From Alisma plantago-aquatica (taxonomy: Eukaryota; Streptophyta; Magnoliopsida; Alismatales; Alismataceae), in NCBI GenBank assembly GCA_963693085.1, contig OY856410.1, positions 1,396,308,863 through 1,396,372,862 on the forward strand: a stretch of 64,000 nt of DNA. The letters run 5' to 3'. Of the stretch, positions 38,464-48,967 are shown piece by piece. A program made the position numbers and the translations under genes. Within the stretch, counting starts at the first letter, position 1. Each line of letters starts with the position of its first letter. The notes below the pieces were generated by a model, which was given only the letters and a program-made list of their open reading frames with translations, was not told the origin of the DNA and made no database searches.

Positions 38464-39497
38464 TCATGGTTCTGTTAATCCCTTGTTTGCTCCATATGAT
38501 TGTAGGAGATTAGCTGCAAATTTTCCATGTAAAGCGTGATAATCCACATCCTTCATGTCCTCCACGTGTTTACCAAGGACAGTAAGGGTATACATCCAGT
38601 AAAGGACATGGAAACCACAGTCGTTAGATTCTCTGATCTGTTGGGGACATCTGTGGCTGAAGGCTGGGCGGTGAAAATGATCATTGTGGTATGTCTTTGT
38701 GTGCTTGTCGAGAAGATCATGTAGTCGTTCAGCATAGTCCTTCGCCACTTCCTCTGTGGGCGTCTTTACTGTAACAGCATACTCTTTTTGGTTTGGATTG
38801 AACTGGCTGTCGGAACTATTGTAAATTATTATAGTTCCCTCATGTAAGTTTGTTGCTAGCAGCATCCAACGCTCAGAGTGAAGAAAAGGAAACATAATGA
38901 ACTTTGGAGTCATATTTTGAAGATACGAGATAAGGGCCTCTGTGGTTCTGAAGTTCTTGGATCTGAGTAAATCATCCTTCATGTATGCTGACACCATATA
39001 AATCGTAGGCAGGTCCCGTGCTAGAAGAAACTGGTAGGCAGACATCATGCTCACGGATAAAGAACCTTTAACTTGTACAGTTTCACGGAGTGAATTTGCC
39101 ATTATTAGAATATTTCGTTGCAGGAAAACAAGATCATCATTCTCTACATATAGCCTAGACATGATGAGTCTGAGTTCATTATCAGAAAGGCTCTTGCATG
39201 CGGCAAGGTCAAAGTTTGGAAATGTTGGTTGTATGGTAGATAGAGGCACCATTGGTTGGGATAATTTGTTGATGGTGGCCCCGGTTAACAAATCAATGTC
39301 CCCCTTATCATCCGCCATATTGAAAGTATAAGGGTCCCATTGGCGTTGTTCTGGGACCTTGGCAGTCTGTTGTTGCTTTTCTCCAACTCCTTTAGAATTG
39401 TTCTGTATGGGCGCTTTTGTAGACGTTAGATAACAGAAAAAAGGTATCGAGGGACGTCGTCTTGTGCCATATTTGGGTCCTAGAAGAACCGTATGTC
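38464..39497 (-). pseudogene. Ulp1 (C48) protease-like domain 2
   Basis: An uninterrupted 284-codon frame (39,318-38,464) extends upstream without a stop to about 39,497, where TTCTTCTAG could be a splice acceptor. Ulp1-type cysteine proteases remove SUMO; plant transposons often carry relatives. Features, counted from the Met at 39,318: FPFLHSERWMLL (residues 144-154), IIIYNSSD (163-170) and PQQIRESNDCGFHVLYWMY (225-243). Relative to the family triad, His before Trp is Arg150, Asp is Asn167 (exactly 17 residues later) and Cys234 is kept. This copy is therefore probably inactive although the frame is open. It is the longest clean frame in the extra gene region. Confidence 0.82.
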
Positions 39498-39529
39498 ACA
39501 GATAAGCCCCATGGGGTAACGTCCTCATA

Positions 39530-40200
39530 GAGAGTGCATATCCTATGTGGCTAACTCGATAAAGGGGATTTGTCTATTAAGTGCTTCAGTGAATATTATT
39601 GTACATAAATCGCAATCCCCTGAACCTTCTAGTGTTTGGAATGTTGGGTTGATGATTTGGAACCAGGGTTGGTTCCAACCATGTCGAAGAGATGGGCAGG
39701 CATGCCATATTACTTTGAGAAGCTGGAAAGGAATGCATCGTGTTTCCCCAGCTTCTAAACCAGCAAAATTTATCTGTCTGTTAGCTCACTGGCACAGAAG
39801 TTGTACACCTTGGCGTCACGGGCCTCAATGTCGACGATCATTAGTAGCCAGTGTCTGGAAACTCTAAAGGGAACTATGATGTAGCGTGCCTTCCGTGCAA
39901 GACCAGTTCACAGTCGCTCTATGGACTTTGCCTGTAAGTCCTTGTGTAATAAGGATAAGGATAGAGCAGGTGAAGCGTTGAAAATAGGCTACAACTTCTT
40001 TGGGCTTCGGAATTCCTCTATAGTGTTAGCAAGGAGGACGCAAAAGATAGCCATCTTCACCTCTGATTGTGGTTGAAGGAAAATACGGAAATCTTCACAT
40101 GTCAACTTGTGCTTTGTTTTCGTATTATTATAGATGATGTCCCCCCCCCCTCATTCTTGGCATCATCTACAATAGTGTTCAGGATAAAGATGTCCTGAAC
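39530..40200 (-). pseudogene. Ulp1 (C48) protease-like domain 1
   Basis: A second Ulp1-like module precedes domain 2. In broken frames it reads KLTCEDFRIFLQPQSEVKMA (the usual start of the fold), then YIIVPFRVSRHWLLMIVDIE and DAKVYNFCASE. After a frameshift it gives EGSGDCDLCTIIFTEAL. Candidate triad: His at 39,851-39,853, Asn 17 residues later at 39,800-39,802, Cys at 39,612-39,614. Several stops and a frameshift make it a pseudogene. The HW...(17)...GDC pattern supports the family; the alignment of the Cys block is less certain. Confidence 0.6.
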
Positions 40201-40293
40201 ATCAAATATCGAGATAGCCGCCATGTCCAAGTCTTTCATCTTGTGAGGTAGAGGTGATGGCGGGGGAAGGTCTTATGGTGGAGGAAGTGAAGT

Positions 40294-40850
40294 CTACTCA
40301 CTATCGTCCAAAAGTTGAGGTAGATCTTCATCTTTGTCAGAGTCATCTCCATATTCGAGTCTATCATCTGTGTCGAGACTCACTCTGTCATATTCCTCTT
40401 GTTCTGGGGGGAGGGGTGCAGATTGCTCCAGAGCAGAATGTTGATGAATGGTTGTTGTGGGTGGGCTAATGCTATTTTCCATTATGCATTGTTGAAACTC
40501 AGCAAAAGTAGCTTCTTTTGCAGTGTCCCCTAGGGATCCCATAGATGAGAAGTTAAAGAATCGATCCCCATATGACATTGTTACATTGTCATTATTATCG
40601 GGGGACTTGGTATCTTTGTTTCCACCTTCTTGGTGGTCTCTATTATTTCCCTTCTCAGCAGGTTCTGTCCCTCAGCTGGTGCCCTCTCCAGCATTGTCTG
40701 GGTCGTCGGGTTGATCGTATGAGGAGGAGCTATCATTGTTGGAGTCAGTCGAGGAATCCAAATCCTCATCGTCGTCTTCACTTTCATCTTCATCATCATC
40801 CACTTCCTTATCTGTTATTTTCTTAATCGATGTTTTCTTGCACTGCTGAT
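40294..40850 (-). pseudogene. Acidic low-complexity region of the extra gene
   Basis: Minus-strand frames give a strongly acidic stretch (DEDESEDDDEDLDSSTDS type) near 40,720-40,830, followed by an open 94-codon frame (40,578-40,294) that ends LEYGDDSDKDEDLPQLL. No catalytic domain. Acidic, Ser-rich linkers are typical of nuclear or scaffold proteins. It lies between the coiled coil and the first Ulp1-like domain and is probably part of the same ancestral protein. Confidence 0.5.
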
Positions 40851-40899
40851 GGATGGCTTGTCATTCTTCGAGTGCCACTTACATGTGCTTGTGGGTTTC

Positions 40900-41430
40900 A
40901 AGAAATGTGTCATGGCTTTCTTTAAGACTTGTATATCTTGCTTCGGCAGAGAGGAGTCATGTTGATAGATCGGTTACTTGTGCACGTAGATGATTGAGTT
41001 CATTGTTAGAGTGCTCCTCTTGGCGACGGTTGAGCTGTGCAAAGTTGCTATTGATGTCATCCAAGTGCATGCTTAGGGCAGTTTGTTGCTGTTGAAGCTC
41101 ACGAAGGGTCTCAGGTAAAGGTTGAGTTTGCTTAGAGACCATGTCAACTTGTTGGTCTAACGCTTCTTACTGGCCTTTCATCTCAAGTATTAACTCTGGA
41201 AGGTTTTTTAAGCGGTCGTCGATGCGGTTGACTTGCTGGGCCACTGCTTCCTACCGTTGTTGAATGCTTGAGAGGATGTCTGGTAAGGTGTGGTTCCGTT
41301 CGTCAATCTTGGAGACCTATGTAGCAAGTCCCTGCACACAAGAAAAAATGGAGTGTAATATGTTAGAGGGGTCAGTGAGGAGGTTTCGAATAGTGTTAAA
41401 TTGTCGTATGAATTCCTCACCAACTTGTGA
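40900..41430 (-). pseudogene. Coiled-coil segment of the extra gene
   Basis: The minus strand encodes repeated Leu/Gln/Glu-rich heptad-like text: LPDILSSIQQR, VNRIDDRLKNLPELILEM, then LRELQQQQTALSMHLDDINS and LNRRQEEHSNNELNHLRAQV. Three similar approximately 100-bp blocks suggest internal duplication. A few stops (all convertible to Gln or Arg codons by C-to-T reversal) interrupt it. Function is likely oligomerisation, by analogy only. Confidence 0.55.
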
Positions 41431-41549
41431 AAAGGGGACCCTAGAGATGGATGGGTGAGATGGATGGGGTCAGGGTGGAAGAGTGGTAGTGCCTTGTGAA
41501 AGAGACATTATTGATGGACCTGCGAATTACGTGGTGACTATAGATGGAG

Positions 41550-42032
41550 TCACCAACGGTATCGGGGTGGTGGTGGATGAGAATGGTGGCAACATCCCTG
41601 GTAAAAAAAAGGCAGAATCAAGAATGCCGAGGGGAAAGTGGTTGAAGTGAATGTGAGATCGGGCGTTGAGGTGGAGAATGGGACGCCCGAAGAGAAAATG
41701 AGTGAGGCAGAAGATGTGGGTGAAGTTGTGGTTGTGGAGAAAGAAATTGTGGTGGGCATTATTATGGAAAATGGTGGAAAAGTGGTGGATGGCGGAATGG
41801 TGGAAGGTGGTAGTGTGGTGGCGGTGTTTGTAGAGGTAAGCCCAACATCCAAATCAAAGATGAAGGGTTCTGGTGTTGGGTTTACTACGTTCTCGGCACT
41901 GTGTGGTGGGTCTCCCTCTGGGTTGATCTTTGATGTGAGCGTCCCCGACTGTTGTTGTTTCTGTATGCGTAGTTTTGAAAGCCGTGTCACTGGTATTTTC
42001 TTTGGCCTTGCTGCTGGGGCAGTGATGCTATG
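41550..42032 (-). pseudogene. Pro/Ser/Thr-rich linker of the extra gene
   Basis: A 146-codon open frame (41,990-41,550) rich in Thr, Ser and Pro (TATTLPPSTIPPSTTFPPFS type). It is in the same frame as the preceding domain and separated from it by one TAG at 42,033. No fold expected. Confidence 0.55.
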
Positions 42033-43413
42033 CTATGTCTGCCCTATCTTTACTTTTTTCTCTTTTTCTTTGACCGAGTCTAGGAGGTTGGAAAGCTCCT
42101 CTTCAGTGAAGAGAAGTTTTTCTTTGTCATAGTCAGCCAATTCTGGAAGCGGTAGCAGTGTCCAGGATGCTTTGACAGTTGGGCAGAAGATATAATGAAG
42201 TTTGGAATCCTTCTCCTTTATGATATATGAGTTCTTTAGACTCTGCTCATTTGTTAGGATGTCACCTTTTATCACTATGCACTTGGGAAGTGGTTTGTCC
42301 ATCTTAAGATATTTTAGAATTGATGTTATGTGACCACCCACACAGATTTCCTTTCCAAGGGCAAAAGATGTGTGTTTCTGAATCAATTGTCATCCTATGT
42401 TGACCGGCTGCCCTTTGAGAATGGACCATAGGACAAAGAGGTCTGAAATAATAATGTTCCCACTCTTTGTCCTGGGGAAAAGAGCGCCTGTTATGATTTT
42501 GTGCAGAGTGTGCACTAGGTCGGAATGTATGTTGGAGGCCTTGCAAGTCTTTGCCTCGTAGCTTGGAATCCCTGTCAAGGACTTCCAGAAGGTGTGCCTG
42601 TTGAACTGGGAATGGTCCATGCCTACCCCATTAGCTTTGTTTAGTTGTTCTTGGTTGTCGATAAAGATTTCATTTAGCAGATTCTCAATCAAGATCACCT
42701 TTTTTTCCAAAAAGTGAGGCTACCAGCCTGTGGTCACCTCCATCCTTTAATTTATCTTTTGCGTCCACGGTTTCTTTATTAAGGTAGGTGAAGAACTCTA
42801 TCATGGGGTAGGAAGTTTCTTTGACAAAGCAGAGTTTTGAGAGATTCACATTGTCGAGCAAGGCAAGAATTCTGTCATAAATTCCCATTCTTTTTAGTAT
42901 GTTTGAGCAGATGTACTTTGTTGGGTGCAGCACTTTGTCACCAGCCTGTAGGTTTTGGATATACAGATTAGATGATGTTGGTTCTGTAGTGGTGGAAGAA
43001 GGCGTGGCATGTTCTGCCAGGATTTGTTCTCTTAAAGTTGAGGGCCGAACTTGCTTTCGTGCCCGCCTTTTGGTGGGTCTTTCTTCAGTGGCTGCCTGGG
43101 CCTTCCTTTTGCCTTGTTGGTTTGTAGGTGTGGATTCCTCCTCAGAATTTGGTGTGTACTCTGAGCCTTCATCAGTGGAGGCGATCTCTTCAATTTCTTC
43201 GACATGATCTTCTGCTAAACATTTGTTGACTCGCTCAAGGGCATGGATGACCTTGGGCAAGTTAACTTTTGATGGAGTCTTTCTAGTTTTTTCGCATATG
43301 TCGAGGATGCGCTGAAGCTTTGAGCGGTGCTCTAGTAGTTGCTCCTTAGTCCAGAGTAGGGTTTTAGCTGCTCCTGTGACATCCCTTGCAGGTGAGGCCC
43401 ATCTGTAACTTTG
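42033..43413 (-). pseudogene. ATHILA ORF-1-like / plant transposon protein domain
   Basis: The frame opens at about 43,413 after a possible acceptor, runs to 42,685, shifts frame at a poly-A run near 42,700, and continues to 42,033 through one in-frame TGA at 42,388. Features in order: a basic nuclear-signal-like patch (RPTKRRARKQVRPS), KRMGIYDRILALLDNVNL, SYPMIEFFTYLN, FNRHTFWKSLTG, IHSDLVHTLHKIITGALFPR and DLFVLWSILKGQPVNIG. The FNxxTFWxxLTG and LHxIIxxxLFxR pattern resembles the domain found in ATHILA ORF-1 and other plant transposon proteins of unknown biochemical role. It is the N-terminal part of the extra gene. Confidence 0.65.
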
Positions 43414-43933
43414 AACAAGAAATCATATATGTTAGAAAATGTTGAAAGAATTGCAACATTGAAATTTTTTTAGGAGAGAAACGGTTAAGGGTGAAATTGT
43501 GATTTTCAAGACCGTTTGGGTCCAAACGGTTTCAAGACCGTTTGGCTTCAAACGGTTTCAGGACTGTTTGACTCCAAACGGTTGCACTCAAAATGGTTTC
43601 ACGACCGTTTGGGTCCAAACGGTCTCAAGACCATTTGGCTCCAACGGTCTCAACCGTTTGGCTCCAAACGGTTGCACTCTAAACGGATTCATGACCGTTT
43701 GGGTCCAAATGGTCTCAAGATTGTTTGAGTCCAAGCGGTTTCACGACCGTTTGGGTCCAAACCTATTAGGAAGGTGAAGCGGCAGGGGCGACGAAAACGG
43801 TGCCAGCGATGATGGCGCTGGCGGCGGTGGTGTTTGCGGTGGCGATAGCAGCGGCAGTAATGGTGATAGAATCGATTGTAAATATAAGACAATATGTGTT
43901 GTAGCAATGGTGATGGTTGTGAGTGTCCTCTAC
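43414..43933 (-). other. Probable intron of the extra gene
   Basis: On the minus strand a donor-like AAG|GTAGAG lies at about 43,933 and an acceptor-like TTCAAAG or TTACAG lies at about 43,413, exactly where the open frame begins. The interior holds one of the palindromic repeat arrays and has stops in every frame. Splicing is inferred only. Confidence 0.4.
43508..43762 (-). repeat. Palindromic repeat array inside the probable intron
   Basis: About nine imperfect units of the AAACGGT...ACCGTTT type, with variants CAAACGGTTTCAAGACCG and CAAACGGTTGCACTC. It is the same motif family as in the LTRs. Confidence 0.85.
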
Positions 43934-44160
43934 CTTGCTGTGGTGAGGAGATGGTCACAGCGGACAGAGCGATGGAGAAGAGGACAGAGCTGCTTGCGTG
44001 AGCGTATGCGGAGATGGTAGAAGTGAGCTCAGAATCGAGGGAGCGAGGAAGCGACGTGAACAGAGAGTGTGAACGGAGAGCGTGAACTGGTCATGCGGGA
44101 GCAGAGAAACTGGAAGGAATGGAATAGGGTTTGTGCGAGAGAAGATTCAGGAATCGAAGG
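43934..44160 (-). other. Putative 5' leader exon of the extra gene
   Basis: Pyrimidine-rich and GC-richer, downstream of a TATA box on the minus strand. It has a short upstream frame starting near 44,092 and ends at the donor-like site at 43,933. Composition resembles a plant 5' untranslated region. No transcript evidence. Confidence 0.35.
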
Positions 44161-44184
44161 AAAGAAAAGGGGAGGGTTGAGGAG

Positions 44185-44192
44185 TATTTATA
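44185..44192 (-). promoter_or_regulatory. Internal TATA box upstream of the extra gene
   Basis: The minus strand reads TTCTATAAATACTCC. It lies about 37 bp downstream of a palindromic repeat array, mirroring the arrangement in both LTRs, and is followed by a leader-like tract. Confidence 0.55.
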
Positions 44193-44228
44193 GAAAAAGG
44201 AGAGGCAACTATACAAATTCCCCTTAGG

Positions 44229-44545
44229 TCAAACAGTCTTGGGACCATTTGGGTCTGAACGGTTTCGAGACCATTAAGACCAAACGGTTTCAAGACCATT
44301 TGGGTCCAAATGGTTTCGAGACCATGAGGGTTAAACAGTTTCAAGACTGTTTGGGTCCAAACGGTTTCGAGACCGTGAGGGCCAAACTGTTTCATGACCG
44401 TGAAGACCAAATGGTTTCAAGACCATTTGGGTCCAAATGGTTTCGAGACCGTGAGGGCCAAACAGTTTCAAGACCATGAGGACCAAACGGTTTCAAGACC
44501 ATTTGGGTTCAAACGGTTTCAAGACTGTTTGGGTCCAAACTGTCA
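44229..44545 (-). repeat. Palindromic repeat array upstream of internal TATA
   Basis: About twelve units, period near 24 bp or multiples of it, alternating AAACGGTTTCAAGACC and AATGGTTTCGAGACC types. The spacing differs from the LTR arrays, so it is not a simple recent copy of the LTR. Confidence 0.88.
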
Positions 44546-44752
44546 GGACAAAACTAATTTGGTCAATGATTTTTATATTTTTATATTTGTTTTGGTTGCT
44601 TATATAAATTTTTATATTTTCTGAACAAGGAGAGCTAGAAAAAAATCAAAATCTAAACAAAATGAAAAAAGATAGGTGATACTCATTTCTTGGGTTGCCT
44701 CCCAAGTAGCACTTTGGTTTTACGTCGTTGGCTCGACGAAATTATGGCTTGA

Positions 44753-45870
44753 TCAATTTAATGTTGTGGAGTCCTGAATGTTGATAGTTTGTCTTGGAGT
44801 TTTATCGGCTGGAGTATAGTATTTTTTCAGTCTATGGCCATTAACAGTCCTTTCTCCTCCATTGTCATCAAAGATGATGACATCTCCAGTTGGATAGATA
44901 TGCTTGATAGTGAAGGATCCGGACCATTTTGTGCGGAGTTTTCTAGGAAACATTTTGAGTTTGGAGTTGAAAAGAAGGACCTGGTCTCCGATAATGATAT
45001 CTTTCCTTTTAAGGTGGTCATCATGCCACATTTTAGTTTGCTCTTTGTAGATCTTGGCATTCTGGTAGGCAGTCATTCTTAGTTCCTCCAGCTCTTGTAA
45101 TTGGAGTTGTTTGTATTCACCGGCACTTTTGAAATTGAAATTCAATTGTTTGATAGCCCACCATGCTTTGTGTTCTAATTCAACTGGGAGATGGCACGAC
45201 TTCCCATACACCAAATGAAAGGGTATTGTTCCTATTGGTGTTTTGTAAGAAGTACGATATGCCCAGAGAGCATCAGGAAGTTTGGTGGACCAATCCGTGC
45301 AGTTTCTATTGACAGTTTTCTCTAAGATAGCCTTCAATTATCTATTTGAGACTTCAACTTGGCCGCTAGTCTGCGGATGATAAGGCATAGTGACTTTATG
45401 TTTTACTCTGTATCTTCATAGAAGAGCTTCAAAGCTTCTTTCTAAGAAATGTGACCCCCCATCGGATATAACCGTTCTAGGGACTCTGAATCTAGAAAAG
45501 ATGATATCCTTGAATAGCTTAATAACCGGCTTAGAGTCATAAGATACAGTGGGTATGGCTTCTACCCATTTGGATACATAGTCCACAGCAACCAAAATAT
45601 AAGAGAATCCATAAGATGGGGGAAATGGACCCATATAGTCCACTCCCCATACATCAAAAAGTTTGATATCTTGCCACAGAGTTAGTGGCATTTCGTTTTG
45701 TTTTGATATCCCTCCAGAGAGTTGACATTTATTGCAAGATTGCACAAATTCATGGGTATCCTTCGCTATTGTTGGCCAGAAGAATCCCGACTGTAGGACT
45801 TTAAGGGTGGTCTTTTGCGAACTCATGTGCCCTCCAGTGGGGCCAGAATGATAGTGTTCTAAGACTGGAA
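44753..45870 (-). pseudogene. Athila-like integrase
   Basis: Zinc-binding region: [10 protein letters not shown] then CNKC in broken-then-open frame (about 45,860-45,725). Catalytic core: VDYMGPFP (first Asp at about 45,640), [10 protein letters not shown] (second Asp about 45,463) and HPQTSGQVEVSN (Glu about 45,365), so D, D and E are all kept. The C-terminal part is open from 45,337 to 44,753 (194 codons, [21 protein letters not shown] and KWSGSFTI blocks). Two in-frame stops, TGA near 45,416 and TAA near 45,340, separate the parts; both are one C-to-T change from Arg and Gln codons. Confidence 0.92.
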
Positions 45871-46091
45871 TAATTTCTTCTTCAGGGAGACAGCGGTGGA
45901 AAAATTCGTCTGTGCATAAGTGGAAAAGATATGGTTCATCCCAAAAGTATTGCTTGACGTCATGAAGAAATTTATTTTTGTCGTGGTAGGAAGCAGTAGG
46001 GTGGACAATTCATGTATCCAGATAGTTTACTATATCGGCGTACCAAGGAAATCCGGTGGCAAATTTCATGAGTTGATCGTCGGGTAGAGTC

Positions 46092-46388
46092 TCAGATAGG
46101 TATGTTTTCTTCATCCTGAGGCTCAATATGACTTAAATGGTCGGCGACAACATTTTCTACCCCACTTTTATATTTTATTTCCAAATCAAATTCTTGAAGC
46201 ATCAACACCCAGTGAATAAGTCTGGGTTTTGCATCTTGTTTCTGAATCAGATATTTTATTGTGGAGTGGTCTGTGTATACTATGACTTTTGATCCGATCA
46301 GATAAGAGAGAAATTTTTCAAAAGCATAGATGACTGCCAAGAACTCTTTTTTGGTAGTTGTATAGTTCTTTTGGGCTTCATCAAGCAT
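46092..46388 (-). pseudogene. Athila-like RNase H
   Basis: A clean 98-codon frame with [32 protein letters not shown] and [12 protein letters not shown]. The Glu in KEFLA, Asp in YTDHS and Asp in VADHLS are the expected active-site residues. It is in a different frame from RT on its right and integrase on its left. Confidence 0.92.
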
Positions 46389-46679
46389 TTTTATGCATAG
46401 TATATCACATAGGGTTTCTTATCTATTCTCTACCCTAATACTGCCCCTATAGCGTAGTCACTGGTGTCACACATTATCTCGAAGGGTTGTGACCAGTCAT
46501 GGGCTCTTAGTATAGGTGTCGAGATCAGGGCATTCTTTAGGGTCATGAAGCTGCATAGGCATTCTTGATCAAAATTGAAATCTGCATCTTTAGTCAACAA
46601 GTGAGACATGGGTTTTGCTATTTTTGAAAAATCTTTGAAAAATCTTCAATAAAATCTGGCATTGCCCAAAAAGGCTCGT

Positions 46680-47383
46680 ACTCCCTTGATGTCTTTTGGT
46701 GGTGTCAGTTTTGAAATGGCATATATCTTTGCTTTGTCCACTTCAATCCCTCTTTTGCTCACTCAATGCCCAAGAACAACTCCTTCTATCACCATAAAAT
46801 GACACTTTTCCCAATTAAGGATCAGATGTGTTTCCTCGCATCTTTGTAGCACTCTACCGAGGTTAAGCAGACAGTTGTTAAAAGAGTCCCCATAAACTAA
46901 AAATGCATCCATGAAAACTTCCATGATGGACTCAGTTAATCATGTGAATATGGCATACATACACCTCTGCAATGTTGCGGGTGCATTACATAGTCCAAAA
47001 GGCTTCCTTCTAAAGGCATAAGTTCCGAAGAGGCAAGTAAAAGTCATATTTTCTTGATCTTCAGGGTGTATCGAAATTTGATAAAACCCTGAATAGCCGT
47101 CAAGATAGCAAAATAATTTTTGGTGGGCTAGACGTTCAAGGACCTCATCAAGGAAAGGTAGAGGGAAGTGATCTTTTCTTGTTGCCTTGTTCAGTTTCCT
47201 ATAATCGATACACATCCTCCATCCGGTGACAGTCCTTGTGGGAACCAGTTCATTTTTATCATTCAAAACGACAGTGGTTCCCCCCTTTTTAGGGACTACT
47301 TGGACCGGAATAACCCACTGAGAATCGGAAATTGGATAAATGATACCAGCTTTTAGGAGTTTAAGAACCTCGAGGCGAACCAC
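46680..47383 (-). pseudogene. Athila-like reverse transcriptase, active site altered
   Basis: The open part (47,383-46,940) contains PVQVVPKKGG, WRMCIDYRKLNKATRKDHFP, FCYLDGYSGFYQISIHPED and TCLFGTYAFRRKPFGLCNAP, diagnostic for Ty3/gypsy RT of the Athila type. After a stop at 46,940 the same frame continues with EVFMDAFLVYGDSFNNCL. The family motif is F-x-D-D; here the second catalytic Asp is Ala (about 46,903-46,911), which should abolish polymerisation. This single copy could not copy itself. Confidence 0.94.
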
Positions 47384-47410
47384 CTCTTTGAGATTTGGGT
47401 TTAGTTTTCT

Positions 47411-48523
47411 CTAGTGTTCCCATGAAGGTTTAAACTCTTCTACCATGGGTAATCTGTGCATGCACAGAGCTGGATTTATTCCCATTAGGTCAGTCATCTT
47501 GTATCCAATGACTTTCTTGTACTTTCTTAATTCAATAAGTAGTCTTTCTTCTTGGTCATCTATTAAAGTGGAACTGATAATGACTGGACATAATTTTTCT
47601 TCATCAAGGAAGACATGCTTGAGCCCAACTGGTAGGGCTTTCATCTCAGGTGTCTTGGGTACTTCTGCAGTTTCCAAAGCGGTGACAGATTTCAACTCCT
47701 CAAAGGTAGCTTCGGGGGTTTCTTTGTCTTGTTCAAGGTATTGCAGACAATGTTGAACTAGTTCATCGGTTGAGAATTCAGCTTCTGGATTTGTTAAGAT
47801 GTTTTCCAAATCATCAGACGGTTCGGAAGGTTCTTGCTTTAACTGAGACATTTTATCAATTGCTTCGAGAAGAAAAACTTCTTCACGGATGCTAGGACCT
47901 TTTAAGCTGTCAAAAACTCTGAATTGAATAGCTTCCTTTCCTAGTTTTAAGGTAATGGTGCCAGCTTCAACGTCGATTAGTGCTCTGGCTGTAGCAAGGA
48001 AGGGTCTGCCAAATATTATTGGATACCTCAGATTTTCTTATATATCCATAATAACAAAGTCACAGGGAACATACGAGTTTTTCCCTACTCTTACTGGGAC
48101 ATCTTCAATAATTCCCAAAGGTGTAGTGATGGTAGAATCAGCCAATTGAATTGTCATTGTTGTGGGTAGAAAATTAGTAAAACTCAATCTTTTACACATG
48201 GAAAATGGCATAATGGATATGTTGGCCCCCAAATCGGCTAATTCTTTCTTGCAAGAGGTATTTCCGATAGAACATTGGATGCTAAAGGAGCCAGGGTCTT
48301 TCTGCTTCTTCGGCATCTTATTAAGAATGATGTCAGAAGTAGTTTGCGCTAATTTGACAGTTTCATGTTCTTCAGTCATATATTTCTTTGATAGTAAAGT
48401 CTTTAGGTATTTGGACCAAGCTGGGATTTCAGAAAGAGCATCGAGGAATGGAATATCAACATATAGCTTCTTCATAGCTTCCTTGAATTTCTGGAATCTA
48501 GTATCCAGTTTAGTTTCTCTCAA
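47411..48523 (-). pseudogene. Athila-like retropepsin and protease-RT linker
   Basis: The protease core is FSIQCSIGN then ADLGANISIMPFSMC, with the catalytic Asp at about 48,235 (D-L-G-A, the Athila form of D-S/T-G), then IQLADSTITTPLGIIEDVPV. A TAA at 48,038 interrupts it. The same frame continues with YPIIFGRPFLATARALIDV and an acidic linker (47,851-47,411). gag, protease and linker share one frame from 50,053, so this was a single gag-pol polyprotein. Confidence 0.9.
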
Positions 48524-48967
48524 TCTACCTGGGTAGGGTATCCTAGGCTTATACGGTGGGACTTCTGGTTCCTTGGTAACTTGCTCTTTTTCCTTTTCCT
48601 TCCCAGCCTCTACGGATTTGTTTGTTTCTTGATTTGTTCTTGCAATTGGGTTGACTTCAGTTATATCTTCGTCTACTTGAATAACATTGGTGACTTCAGC
48701 AATGACACGACCAGACCTTGTGGTGACTGCGTTCAGTTGTTCTGGTCTGCGTTGATCGTGTCTCGGGTTTATTTCTGGCTGACCAGCAAAAGTACCTACT
48801 GGGGGTTTCAGCTAGGCTGTGATTTGTGCCAATTGAGTTTCCACAGCCTTTTGTTGGGCTTGCTGATTGGCAAGCATGGTCTGCTGAGATTGCAACATTT
48901 GACTAATCATGGATAACTCATATGTTGGCAGAGGCAGAGCATTCTTTTGTTGATATTGTGTAACTTG

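Noticed and set aside
40141..40150. Run of C considered as a second polypurine tract
   Set aside because: No LTR terminus adjoins it; the real tract abuts the 3' LTR at 37,257.
41638..42132. 164-codon plus-strand frame rich in Val, Glu and Gly
   Set aside because: Antisense of the Pro/Ser/Thr-rich linker of the minus-strand gene, whose frame continues in phase with the upstream domain.
43499..44624. Frames with repeated NGFETV or VSRPFG peptides
   Set aside because: Same reason: read-through of the repeat arrays.
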